Shown piece by piece: positions 1-5,722 of a DNA stretch of 7,425 nucleotides. Position 1 is the first letter of the stretch. Every line of letters begins with the position of its first letter. The position numbers and the translations under genes are program-made. Below the pieces are notes generated by a model. It was not told the DNA's origin, did no database searches, and saw nothing but the letters and a program-made list of their open reading frames with translations. Origin of the DNA: Porphyrobacter sp. UBA7686 (GTDB lineage: Bacteria; Pseudomonadota; Alphaproteobacteria; Sphingomonadales; Sphingomonadaceae); the NCBI GenBank assembly GCA_002482865.1, contig DLGU01000164.1, forward strand, positions 28,999-36,423, in the 5' to 3' direction.

Positions 1-215
1 AGGTACTTGCACACCGGCGGGTCCGCATTGGGGGACACTTCGACGAGGTTCAGGCCCTTTTCATTGGCCTGCTCAATCGCTTCGCGGGTGAACATCACGC
101 CAAGGTTTTCGCCTTCGTCATCAATGACGCGGACCTTGGGGACATTGATCATGTTATCAAAACGAGGGCCGCTTTTTACGGGCGGGGCCATCGAGCGCCG
201 GGGTGGACGTGATAT
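1..215 (-). CDS. infC: Translation initiation factor IF-3, N-terminal part (runs off left edge)
   Basis: IF-3 binds the 30S subunit, keeps it apart from 50S and checks the start codon-initiator tRNA pairing. Only the N-terminal domain is in the window. The minus strand reads MAPPVKSGPRFDN from the ATG at 191, then a stretch containing KVRVIDDEGENLGV, TREAIEQANEKGLNLVEVSP and NADPPVCKY, the hallmark IF-3 N-domain and start of the linker. The ATG at 191 has no Shine-Dalgarno. Eight codons upstream and in frame is ATA (215-213), preceded at 8 nt by AGGAG, so I take AUA as the start (N-terminus M-SRPPRRS-MAPP). Rare AUU/AUC/AUA starts are a known infC property, letting IF-3 repress its own translation. 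It lies 74 nt downstream of the pdeM gene on the same strand. rpmI and rplT would be expected beyond the left edge, but this cannot be seen. Identity is secure; the start is inferred. Confidence 0.95.
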   Translation of the reverse strand, partial: MSRPPRRSMAPPVKSGPRFDNMINVPKVRVIDDEGENLGVMFTREAIEQANEKGLNLVEVSPNADPPVCKY

Positions 216-228
216 GGGGTGTTCTCCT
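213..228 (-). promoter_or_regulatory. infC ribosome binding site and AUA start codon
   Basis: On the minus strand AGGAG (228-224) is followed by 8 nt and then ATA (215-213), in frame with IF-3. No ATG, GTG or TTG sits at a suitable distance from this Shine-Dalgarno, while the first in-frame ATG (191) has no purine-rich sequence before it. This arrangement matches the non-canonical infC starts used for autoregulation in other bacteria. Confidence 0.75.
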
Positions 229-289
229 GTGGTGACTTACGTGCTGCGCGCTCCTTAGTCCGAAACGCGGGCGAGCGCTAGGTAGAGTC

Positions 290-997
290 TTACGCTGCCG
301 CCTGCCATAGCTGAAACCGCGCGATCCGGTCACGCGCGGGCATCAGCGCTTCGATCCGCTGTGCGGGTTGGAGAGCGCTCAGGATCTCCGGCGCGCCCGC
401 ATCCATCCCGCCGGTCAGCGTGCCGAACGCGGGAAGGATCATGCGCTCGGCCCCGGTGGCGCTGCGCCCCATCACCGCGCAAGGGCGGGCAATGTGGCGA
501 TTGCGGACGTTCACGCGCAGCTTGGGGTGATAGTGGCCCGACAGCTCCGGTGCGGTCTCTCCGGCGCGGGCTTCGTGGCGCAGGGTGATCCCGCCGACTT
601 CCAGTTCAGACAGGATCGTCCCGCCGAAGCCCTTGGGCAATTGTTCGTCGTGGTTGCCGGTAATCCACAACCAGTCGAGCGCGCGGGTCAGCGCTTCCAG
701 CATTCCGGTACAATGCGCGTCCAGCCGTAAAGCGCCCGCGTCATCATGAAAGTTATCGCCCAGCGTGATCACGCGCCGCGCGCCTGTCACCCGCACCGCA
801 TCGGCCAGCCGTTCCAGCGTGTCGCGGCTGTCATAGGGCGGGAGCATCTGGCCCCGTGCCGCAAACCAGCTCGCCTTCTCCAGATGCAGATCGGCGACCA
901 GCAGCGCGCGTTCCGCCGGCCAATAGAGCGCGCGCGCCGGGCCCAGCAGCATTTCATGCCCGGCAAAGGGGAAGGGGGCGAACATAGCGGGAACCAT
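290..997 (-). CDS. pdeM: PdeM-type ligase-associated DNA damage response metallophosphoesterase
   Basis: This is a calcineurin-like phosphoesterase of the PdeM family, predicted to act on DNA with ligase-associated repair enzymes. With the ATG at 997 it has 235 residues, usual for the family. The metal-binding motifs appear in order: ADLHLEK (D36, H38), GDNFHD (about 80-85), GNHDE (114-118) and GHYHP (154-158). LHLEKASWFAARG, AFGTLTGGMD and the aromatic YWPAERALLVADLH entry are typical of PdeM. The start is uncertain: TTG at 1015, ATG at 997 and ATG at 985 are all in frame, none has a clear Shine-Dalgarno, and 985 would give the most compact N-terminus. The usual companions (ATP-dependent ligase, DEXH helicase, exonuclease) are not adjacent: hemF diverges upstream and infC follows on the same strand. 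Family assignment is strong. The biochemical role is inferred from the family. Confidence 0.9.
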   Translation of the reverse strand: MVPAMFAPFPFAGHEMLLGPARALYWPAERALLVADLHLEKASWFAARGQMLPPYDSRDTLERLADAVRVTGARRVITLGDNFHDDAGALRLDAHCTGMLEALTRALDWLWITGNHDEQLPKGFGGTILSELEVGGITLRHEARAGETAPELSGHYHPKLRVNVRNRHIARPCAVMGRSATGAERMILPAFGTLTGGMDAGAPEILSALQPAQRIEALMPARDRIARFQLWQAAA

Positions 998-1044
998 GCG
1001 GGTCGTCTGAAGCAAGCTCAGTCAATTCACAACAGCAAAAAATC

Positions 1045-1158
1045 CGTTCAGCCTGAGCTTGTCGAAGGCCTGCACTTTCTTCTATCGCGGTGGCTTGAAA
1101 GAAATGCGGCCCTCTGGAAGCGAAGCTGTTGCGCAGCAACACAAGCTCAGGGCGAACG
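1045..1158. repeat. REP-like palindromic intergenic repeat
   Basis: The arms CGTTCAGCCTGAGCTTGT (1045-1062) and ACAAGCTCAGGGCGAACG (1141-1158) are inverted repeats matching at 16 of 18 positions. The left arm continues as CGAAGG, giving the GAGCTTGTCGAAGG string I recognise as a common dispersed repeat in sphingomonads and other proteobacteria. Between the arms is a perfect small hairpin, TGTTGC-GCA-GCAACA (1127-1141). The element fills nearly all of the pdeM/hemF divergent gap and ends next to the hemF Shine-Dalgarno, so any hemF promoter must lie in or before it. I could not identify a convincing -35/-10 pair for either gene here. Confidence 0.75.
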
Positions 1159-1163
1159 GGAGG
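1159..1163 (+). promoter_or_regulatory. hemF ribosome binding site
   Basis: GGAGG lies 11 nt before the ATG at 1175 and directly follows the right arm of the REP-like repeat. It decides the start: in-frame upstream codons extend back to 746, but they run antisense through pdeM and have no homology to HemF. Confidence 0.6.
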
Positions 1164-1174
1164 GTATTGTTGTA

Positions 1175-2029
1175 ATGGATTGGTCCGACAAGACGGCACA
1201 GGCGAAGGTGTGGTTCGAAAGCCTGCGCGACCAGATTTGCGCAGAGTTCGAGAGCATCGAGCGCGAGGCCGGCTCTGACGCCAGCTTCCAGTACACCCCG
1301 TGGAGCCGCGAAGAAGACGGCAATCCCGATCCCGGCGGCGGGGTGATGGGATTGATGAAGGGCAAGGTGTTCGAAAAGGTCGGGGTGAATGTCTCAACCG
1401 TGCGCGGCAGCTTCGCCAAGGAATTCGCCGGCTCGATCAACGGGGCGAGCGCGGATGCTCCGGGCTTTGTCGCGACCGGCATCTCGCTGGTCGCCCATAT
1501 GACCAACCCGCATGTGCCCGCTGTTCATATGAACACCCGTTTCCTCACCACCACCAAGGCGTGGTTCGGCGGCGGGGCGGACCTGAACCCGCCGATCCCC
1601 TACGCGGAAGACACAGCAGACTTCCACGCCGCGATGCAGGCCGCCTGCGACCCTCACGGTGCCGATTACTACGAACGCTACAGCAAGTGGGCGGAGGAGT
1701 ATTTCTACATTCCCCACCGGCAGGTGGGCCGGGGCGTCGGGGGGATATTCGCCGACCATCTCGAATGCGCCGATGACGCAGGCTGGGCAGCGAATTTCGC
1801 GTTCATCAAGGATATCGGGAAGCAGTTCCTCGAAGTGTACCCGATGATAGTGCGCAAGCGGATGAACTCCCCCTTCGATGCCGCCGACGAAGCGCAGATG
1901 TTCGAATACCGCGGCCGCTATGCCGAATTCAATCTGGTCTATGACCGGGGCACGATCTTCGGCTTGAAGACCGGCGGCAATATCGACGCGATCCTGATGA
2001 GCCTGCCGCCAAGGGCGACGTGGAGCTGA
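1175..2029 (+). CDS. hemF: Oxygen-dependent coproporphyrinogen III oxidase
   Basis: HemF performs the aerobic oxidative decarboxylation of coproporphyrinogen III to protoporphyrinogen IX in the cytoplasm, a late step of haem (and bacteriochlorophyll) synthesis. The 284-residue product shows the family blocks in order: GGGVMGLMKGKVFEKVGVNV (55-74), the substrate-pocket motif HMTNPHVPAVHMNTRF (108-123), WFGGGADLNPP (130-140), WAEEYFYIPHRQVGRGVGGI (172-191), and the C-terminal RGRYAEFNLVYDRGTIFGL (246-264) with ILMSLPP (273-279). It stops soon after that last block. Enterobacterial and animal enzymes carry a longer tail, but as I recall alphaproteobacterial forms are short, so I do not call a truncation. 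ATG 1175 is preceded by GGAGG and gives the expected N-terminus. The last 10 nt overlap the GTG start of the lipoprotein gene, which suggests co-transcription. Confidence 0.97.
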   Translation: MDWSDKTAQAKVWFESLRDQICAEFESIEREAGSDASFQYTPWSREEDGNPDPGGGVMGLMKGKVFEKVGVNVSTVRGSFAKEFAGSINGASADAPGFVATGISLVAHMTNPHVPAVHMNTRFLTTTKAWFGGGADLNPPIPYAEDTADFHAAMQAACDPHGADYYERYSKWAEEYFYIPHRQVGRGVGGIFADHLECADDAGWAANFAFIKDIGKQFLEVYPMIVRKRMNSPFDAADEAQMFEYRGRYAEFNLVYDRGTIFGLKTGGNIDAILMSLPPRATWS

Positions 2030-2499
2030 GGCGCGGCGCTAGTCCGGCGCAGCTTGGCAGGCGCGCGGCCATCATCGCCATGGTGATGGCTCTGGCGGCG
2101 TGCAGCGGCTCGGATGAGGATGCCGAGCAGTCCCAGACCGCCCCCACGCCTGCCCCGGCCAAACCAGCGCCCGAGGCAGGAAAGATTGCCGGAAGCTTGA
2201 GCTACCCCAGTGATTATCTGCCGGACGATCTGGAGGTATGCGCCGAAGATACCACGTCGGGGGAAGTCACCTGCACGGGCGGCTTCGAGGACAATTCCTA
2301 TGCGATGGAATTGCCGGTCGGCATCTATCACGTCTGGGCGCGGACGGATGATTACGAAGCGGGCTATCGCGCCTATTACAACGAAGCGGTCCGCTGCGGG
2401 CTTGACGTCACGTGCACGGACAGGTCCGCGATCGACGTGGCCGTGAAGGCCGAGGAAACCGTCACCGGCGTCGACCCTGCCGATTGGTATGCGCCGTAG
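2020..2499 (+). CDS. Predicted lipoprotein with carboxypeptidase-regulatory-like beta-sandwich (function unknown)
   Basis: The 159-residue product has a type II signal peptide: an Arg-containing n-region (R14-R15), a hydrophobic stretch AAIIAMVMALAA and the lipobox LAAC with the lipidated Cys at 28. The +2 residue is Ser, not Asp, which would favour outer-membrane sorting by E. coli rules. An acidic and Pro/Ala-rich linker (about 31-53) leads to a compact domain starting GSLSYPSDYLP, with ELPVGIYHVWA (97-107), the Cys pair CGLDVTC (126-132) and a C-terminal DPADWYAP. That pattern resembles carboxypeptidase regulatory-like or transthyretin-type folds found in many exported proteins. C74 and C85 may form a second disulphide. 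The GTG start overlaps hemF by 10 nt and only a weak AGGG precedes it, so translational coupling is likely. The ATG at residue 21 would destroy the signal peptide. No specific role can be assigned. Confidence 0.8.
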   Translation: MELRRGASPAQLGRRAAIIAMVMALAACSGSDEDAEQSQTAPTPAPAKPAPEAGKIAGSLSYPSDYLPDDLEVCAEDTTSGEVTCTGGFEDNSYAMELPVGIYHVWARTDDYEAGYRAYYNEAVRCGLDVTCTDRSAIDVAVKAEETVTGVDPADWYAP

Positions 2500-2510
2500 C
2501 GGTGCCTTTT

Positions 2511-2533
2511 GCTCGGGAGCGTATTGCCTGAGC
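2511..2533. terminator. Weak hairpin between convergent lipoprotein and toxin genes
   Basis: GCTCGGG (2511-2517) can pair with CCTGAGC (2527-2533), seven pairs with one G-T, around a 9-nt loop. It sits in the 40-nt gap between two convergent stop codons, where a bidirectional terminator would be expected. There is no T-tract after the stem on either strand, so it is at best a poor intrinsic terminator. Confidence 0.25.
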
Positions 2534-2539
2534 GCGCCG

Positions 2540-2938
2540 TCACCCCACCGCCACCACCCGCTGCCGGAACCAATCGGCGAGTTCGTCCTCGGAGAGTTCT
2601 CCGGCGGCTAGGGCGATGAAGGCTGCTGCCACTTCGGCATCACCTGTGGCTGGCAGGTCAAAGCCATTGAGGACTAGAAAGGTCTCACTGATAACAGCCG
2701 CAGTGCGTTTGTTTCCATCGGCGAACGGATGATTGCGCGCGATCCCGTAAGCATAGGCGGCGGCAAGCTGTGCGACATCAGGCTCACCATACGCTTCAAG
2801 TTGTTGTGGCCGCGCCATCGCGCTTTCGAGTAAGCTAAGATCGCGCACGCCATCCAGTCCGCCGTGCTCGGCGAGCTGTTCGCGATGGGCTGCCTGCGCC
2901 ACCGAAGTGGCGACCCAGATCCAGTTCGACGTGGTCAA
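2540..2938 (-). CDS. doc: Type II toxin, death-on-curing (Doc/Fic fold) family
   Basis: The 132-residue product has the Fic/Doc core motif HPFADGNKRTA (H70 to A80) in the usual central position, after AAAYAYGIARNHPF. The N-terminal EQLAEHGGLDGVRD and LLESAMARPQQLEAYGE blocks are typical of the TIGR01550-like death-on-curing group. In phage P1 Doc the same motif phosphorylates EF-Tu and blocks translation, and Lys replacing the second Fic glycine is the key change. Here K77 is present, so kinase-type activity is inferred. The start is probably TTG at 2938, 9 nt after the antitoxin stop, with only a weak AGG before it. No in-frame ATG or GTG lies between the antitoxin stop and the conserved region. 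Two-gene operon order is antitoxin then toxin. It looks somewhat less GC-rich than its neighbours by eye, consistent with acquisition. Confidence 0.9.
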   Translation of the reverse strand: MTTSNWIWVATSVAQAAHREQLAEHGGLDGVRDLSLLESAMARPQQLEAYGEPDVAQLAAAYAYGIARNHPFADGNKRTAAVISETFLVLNGFDLPATGDAEVAAAFIALAAGELSEDELADWFRQRVVAVG

Positions 2939-2947
2939 GGCACAGGC

Positions 2948-3175
2948 CTATTTGGCGAGTTCGGCCAGAGCGCGCCTGCGCTTGCGCATAATCTCGCGCG
3001 CGACCCGCATCTGTTCCTCGAAATCATCTTCCGGAACGCTGAGCTCGATTCCGCGCGGTGTGGTTGTTAACGTCAGTTCGTCGCCAAGTTCCGACTGAAG
3101 ATGAGCCAGCACATCCTTGGGCAGGATAATTCCGGCCGAATTGCCAATCTTGGTGATCTTGAGGGTCGTGTTCAT
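2948..3175 (-). CDS. AbrB/MazE/SpoVT-type antitoxin of the Doc module
   Basis: The 75-residue product opens with LKITKIGNSAGIILPKDVL (5-23), the swapped-hairpin SpoVT-AbrB DNA-binding domain, which continues with LGDELTLTTTPRGIELSV (30-47). The charged C-terminal helix (about 50-75, EDDFEEQMRVAREIMRKRRR then ALAELAK) is the expected toxin-neutralising segment. Such proteins bind their cognate toxin and repress their own promoter as dimers. It is the first gene of the operon, and doc follows after 9 nt. The ATG at 3175 fits the conserved N-terminus (MNTTLKITKIGNSAG). No Shine-Dalgarno precedes it, but a -10-like TATAAC lies 6 nt upstream, so a leaderless transcript is plausible. Classical Doc partners are Phd-type, so this is one of the mixed AbrB-Doc pairings. 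Confidence 0.9.
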   Translation of the reverse strand: MNTTLKITKIGNSAGIILPKDVLAHLQSELGDELTLTTTPRGIELSVPEDDFEEQMRVAREIMRKRRRALAELAK

Positions 3176-3210
3176 ACACGCGTTATAACACGCAGTCTTC
3201 GCCCCTGCAA
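3176..3210 (-). promoter_or_regulatory. Putative antitoxin promoter with overlapping palindromic operator
   Basis: On the minus strand TTGCAG (3210-3205) and TATAAC (3187-3182) are separated by 17 nt. The second hexamer ends 6 nt before the antitoxin ATG. It lies inside the perfect palindrome GTTATAAC (3182-3189), which is flanked by direct copies of ACACGC (3176-3181 and 3188-3193). That is a plausible operator for a dimeric AbrB-type repressor. The -35 match to consensus is poor (three of six), so this is a prediction from position and symmetry. Confidence 0.45.
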
Positions 3211-3219
3211 CAATCGCGC

Positions 3220-3248
3220 TTGCCCGCCCGCAGCGCCGCCCCCATATT
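3220..3248 (+). promoter_or_regulatory. Putative rsh promoter placing the transcript start at the ATG
   Basis: TTGCCC (3220-3225) and CATATT (3243-3248) are 17 nt apart, each matching the sigma-70 consensus at four of six positions. The -10-like hexamer ends 7 nt before the ATG at 3256, which would give a leaderless mRNA. No Shine-Dalgarno is visible upstream of that ATG. The hexamer matches alone are weak evidence. Confidence 0.35.
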
Positions 3249-3255
3249 CACCGTG

Positions 3256-5346
3256 ATGCTGCGCCAATACGAACTCGTCGAGAAGGTCCTCGAATACGAT
3301 CCCGACGCCGACGAGGCGATGCTCAACCGCGCCTATGTCTACACCGTGCAGAAGCACGGCACCCAGAAGCGCGCCTCGGGCGATCCCTATTTCTCCCACC
3401 CGGTCGAAGTCGCCGGGTTGATGACCGATCTGAAGCTCGACATGGCGACGATCATCACCGCTCTGCTGCACGATACGGTGGAAGACACGCTCGCCACCAT
3501 CGAGGATATCGAGGCCCATTTCGGCCCCGAGGTCGCGCGGCTGGTGGACGGGGTCACCAAGCTCTCGAAGATCGAGGCCATGCCCGAGAACGAGCGCGCG
3601 GCGGAGAACCTGCGCAAGTTTCTGCTCGCCATGTCGGAAGACATCCGCGTGTTGCTGGTCAAACTGGCTGACCGGCTGCACAACATGCGCACGCTGCACT
3701 TCATCAAGTCGCCGGAGAAGCGCCAACGCATCGCGCGCGAAACGATGGATATCTACGCCCCGCTGGCGGAGCGCGTGGGCATGTACGAATACATGCACGA
3801 AATGCAGGCGCTGGCCTTCCGCGAGCTGGAGCCGGAAGCCCACGCCACCATCGCCAACCGGCTCGATCAGCTGCGGTCGCAGGACGGTGGGCAGGTCGAT
3901 GCGATCGCCCTCACGATGAAGCAGCGCCTTGCCGAAGCGGGCCTCAAGGTCGAGGTCTACGGGCGCGAGAAGCATCCCTTTTCGATCTGGCACAAGATGG
4001 CGGAACGCCATGTCAGCTTTGAACAAGTGACCGACATCATGGCCTTCCGCGTGCTGACCGAGAGCGAGGGCGATTGCTACCAGGCCTTGGGCATCCTCCA
4101 CACCACGTGGCAGTTCCTGCCCGGGCGGTTCAAGGATTACATCTCGACCCCGAAGTCGAACGGCTACCGATCCCTGCACACCTCGCTGATGTACGAAAAC
4201 TCGATGCGCGTCGAAGTCCAGATCCGCACGCGCGAGATGCACCGCACAAATGAATACGGCCTCGCCGCGCACTGGGCCTACAAGCAGGGTGACCGGCCTG
4301 ATGGCGAAGTCGGCTGGCTGCGCGACCTGATCGAGATTGTCGACGCCAGCCACGACGCCGAGGAACTGCTCGAGCACACGCGCATGGCGATCTATCAGGA
4401 TCGCATCTTTGCCTTCACTCCCAAAGGCGCGCTGTTCCAGCTGCCCAAGGGCGCGACTGCGGTGGACTTTGCCTTTGCGGTGCACACCAACCTCGGCACG
4501 CAGACGGCAGGCGTGAAGATCAACGGGCGGCACATGCCGCTGCGCACGCCGCTGGCCAATGGCGACGTGGTCGAGATCATCAAGAACCCCCATGCCTCGC
4601 CGCAATTGTCATGGCTCAGCTTCGTCGTCACCGGCAAGGCGCGCGCCGCGATCCGCCGCGCGGTGCGGATGAAGGAACGCGCCGAAGTGGCCGAGATCGG
4701 CTCCAAGCTGTTCGACGAGATCGCCGCGCGCGTGCCCGCCCGGATCGGCAAGAAAGCGATCCGCGCCGCGGTCGAACGGCTTGGCATGGAAGAGCCTGAC
4801 GACCTGATGTACGCGATCGGCGCCGCCAAGATTGCCGACCGTGAGGTGATGGAAGCGCTCGTCCCCGGTTGCACGGCGGGCATTGAGGAGGACGAGCATT
4901 GGGAGCGGCGTGAAAGCGCGATCTCGATCCGCGGCCTCACCCCCGGCGTCGCCTTTGACCTCGCCCCCTGCTGCCACCCCGTCCCCGGTGATCGCATCGT
5001 CGGCATCCGCCGCAAGGGTGAGACCGTGCTGGTCCACGCAATCGACTGTCTGATGCTGGCGAGCGGTGTGGACAGCGACTGGATTGACCTTGCCTGGGGC
5101 AACCGTTCGGTCGGCGCGGTCGGCCAGCTGTCGGTGACGATCTACGATCGGCTCGGCACGCTGGCGGAAATGGCGGGGATCTTCGCGCAGAACAAGGCCA
5201 ACGTGACCACCCTGATGCAGGCCCATATCGACCATCCCTTCGTCACTTATGACGTTGAGGTTGAGGTGCAGGATGTGGGCCATCTCAACCGCATCGTCTC
5301 CGCCCTGCGCGCCAGCGACGCGGTGGCTCAGGCTGAGCGGCAATAG
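3256..5346 (+). CDS. rsh: Bifunctional (p)ppGpp synthetase/hydrolase, RelA/SpoT homologue
   Basis: Rsh makes (p)ppGpp from ATP and GDP/GTP and hydrolyses it, driving the stringent response at the ribosome. The 696-residue product is full length. The N-terminal HD hydrolase domain has SHPVEVA (H48), LLHDTVED (H72, D73) and LADRLHNMRT (D139, N143), so hydrolysis should be intact. The synthetase domain has KHPFSIWHKM (239-248), TDIMAFRVL (D260), RFKDYISTPKSNGYRSLHT (291-309) and EVQIRTREMH (E320). The basic RFKD form is the one associated with bifunctional enzymes, unlike the acidic EXDD of RelA. A TGS domain (about 383-443), a Cys-containing CCHPVPGD region (572-579) and a C-terminal ACT domain (about 624-690) follow. 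ATG 3256 matches the usual MLRQYELVE start. GTG 3253 and TTG 3220 are also in frame but less likely. It is monocistronic here, divergent from the antitoxin and convergent with the PPIase across a repeat block. Alphaproteobacteria often have only this one long RSH. Confidence 0.97.
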   Translation: MLRQYELVEKVLEYDPDADEAMLNRAYVYTVQKHGTQKRASGDPYFSHPVEVAGLMTDLKLDMATIITALLHDTVEDTLATIEDIEAHFGPEVARLVDGVTKLSKIEAMPENERAAENLRKFLLAMSEDIRVLLVKLADRLHNMRTLHFIKSPEKRQRIARETMDIYAPLAERVGMYEYMHEMQALAFRELEPEAHATIANRLDQLRSQDGGQVDAIALTMKQRLAEAGLKVEVYGREKHPFSIWHKMAERHVSFEQVTDIMAFRVLTESEGDCYQALGILHTTWQFLPGRFKDYISTPKSNGYRSLHTSLMYENSMRVEVQIRTREMHRTNEYGLAAHWAYKQGDRPDGEVGWLRDLIEIVDASHDAEELLEHTRMAIYQDRIFAFTPKGALFQLPKGATAVDFAFAVHTNLGTQTAGVKINGRHMPLRTPLANGDVVEIIKNPHASPQLSWLSFVVTGKARAAIRRAVRMKERAEVAEIGSKLFDEIAARVPARIGKKAIRAAVERLGMEEPDDLMYAIGAAKIADREVMEALVPGCTAGIEEDEHWERRESAISIRGLTPGVAFDLAPCCHPVPGDRIVGIRRKGETVLVHAIDCLMLASGVDSDWIDLAWGNRSVGAVGQLSVTIYDRLGTLAEMAGIFAQNKANVTTLMQAHIDHPFVTYDVEVEVQDVGHLNRIVSALRASDAVAQAERQ

Positions 5347-5386
5347 TGGCGATTATTGGGCTGATGCAGCGGGTGCCTTGAAGTCT

Positions 5387-5440
5387 CTCCCCGTTTCGCA
5401 GCAATGGGGAGGTGGCACCGCGAAGCGGTGACGGAGCGGT
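5387..5440. repeat. Double-hairpin intergenic repeat after rsh, possible terminator
   Basis: CTCCCC (5387-5392) pairs with GGGGAG (5406-5411). Immediately after it, CACCGC-GAA-GCGGTG (5416-5430) is a perfect hairpin. The following ACGGAGCGGT completes a pattern I recognise as a very common alphaproteobacterial intergenic repeat. An alternative stem pairs ACCGC (5417-5421) with GCGGT (5436-5440), which runs directly into a T-tract (5440-5443). It could therefore end rsh transcripts 40-95 nt after the stop, but this is inference. Confidence 0.6.
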
Positions 5441-5447
5441 TTTCTGT

Positions 5448-5722
5448 GGGTTCGTGCAGAAGGTTGCGCGGCTGCACCGCGGGGTTTCACGCAGAGATCG
5501 CCGAGGAAAGTAGAGGCGCAGAGATGCCGTGCTCGCGGCGAAGCCGCACTCCTCATCGACCATTCCGGCGTGGGGCGACGTTGCTGTCGAGGATGGTGCC
5601 TTCGGCACACACAATCCCTCTGCGTCTCCCTTCCTCCTCTGCGCCTCTGCGTGAAACCCTCGCGGCAACGCCGCGCAACCTTCTCCGCGCTCCCTGCTCC
5701 TCTGCGGTCCCTGCGCGAACCC
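5448..5722. repeat. Large imperfect palindromic element (GCAGAG repeat family, copy A)
   Basis: The two halves are inverted copies. The pairs are GGGTTCGTGCAG (5448-5459) with CTGCGCGAACCC (5711-5722, 11 of 12), GAAGGTTGCGCGGC (5459-5472) with GCCGCGCAACCTTC (5670-5683, perfect), and GGGTTTCACGCAGAG (5482-5496) with CTCTGCGTGAAACCC (5645-5659, perfect 15 bp). Near the apex are two perfect small hairpins, GCGGC-GAA-GCCGC (5535-5547) and GTGCC-TTC-GGCAC (5596-5608). The right half contains an extra degraded copy of the GCAGAG motif (about 5684-5710) absent on the left. No transposase or plausible protein is encoded, so it is a non-autonomous palindromic repeat of unknown mechanism. Confidence 0.8.

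Noticed and set aside
7..258. 83-codon plus-strand frame at the left edge
   Set aside because: It is antisense to the clear IF-3 N-terminal domain and its leader.
746..1174. In-frame upstream extension of hemF by 143 codons
   Set aside because: It runs antisense through the 5' part of pdeM and through the REP-like repeat, shows no HemF homology, and ATG 1175 has its own Shine-Dalgarno.
1960..2029. C-terminal truncation of HemF
   Set aside because: The protein stops just after ILMSLPP, shorter than enterobacterial HemF. All conserved blocks are present and short forms are, to my knowledge, usual in alphaproteobacteria.
3172..4605. Long open frame of 477 codons on the minus strand opposite rsh
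   Set aside because: It is a typical mirror frame of a GC-rich gene. The plus strand encodes every RSH motif across the same bases, and the minus product has no recognisable domain.
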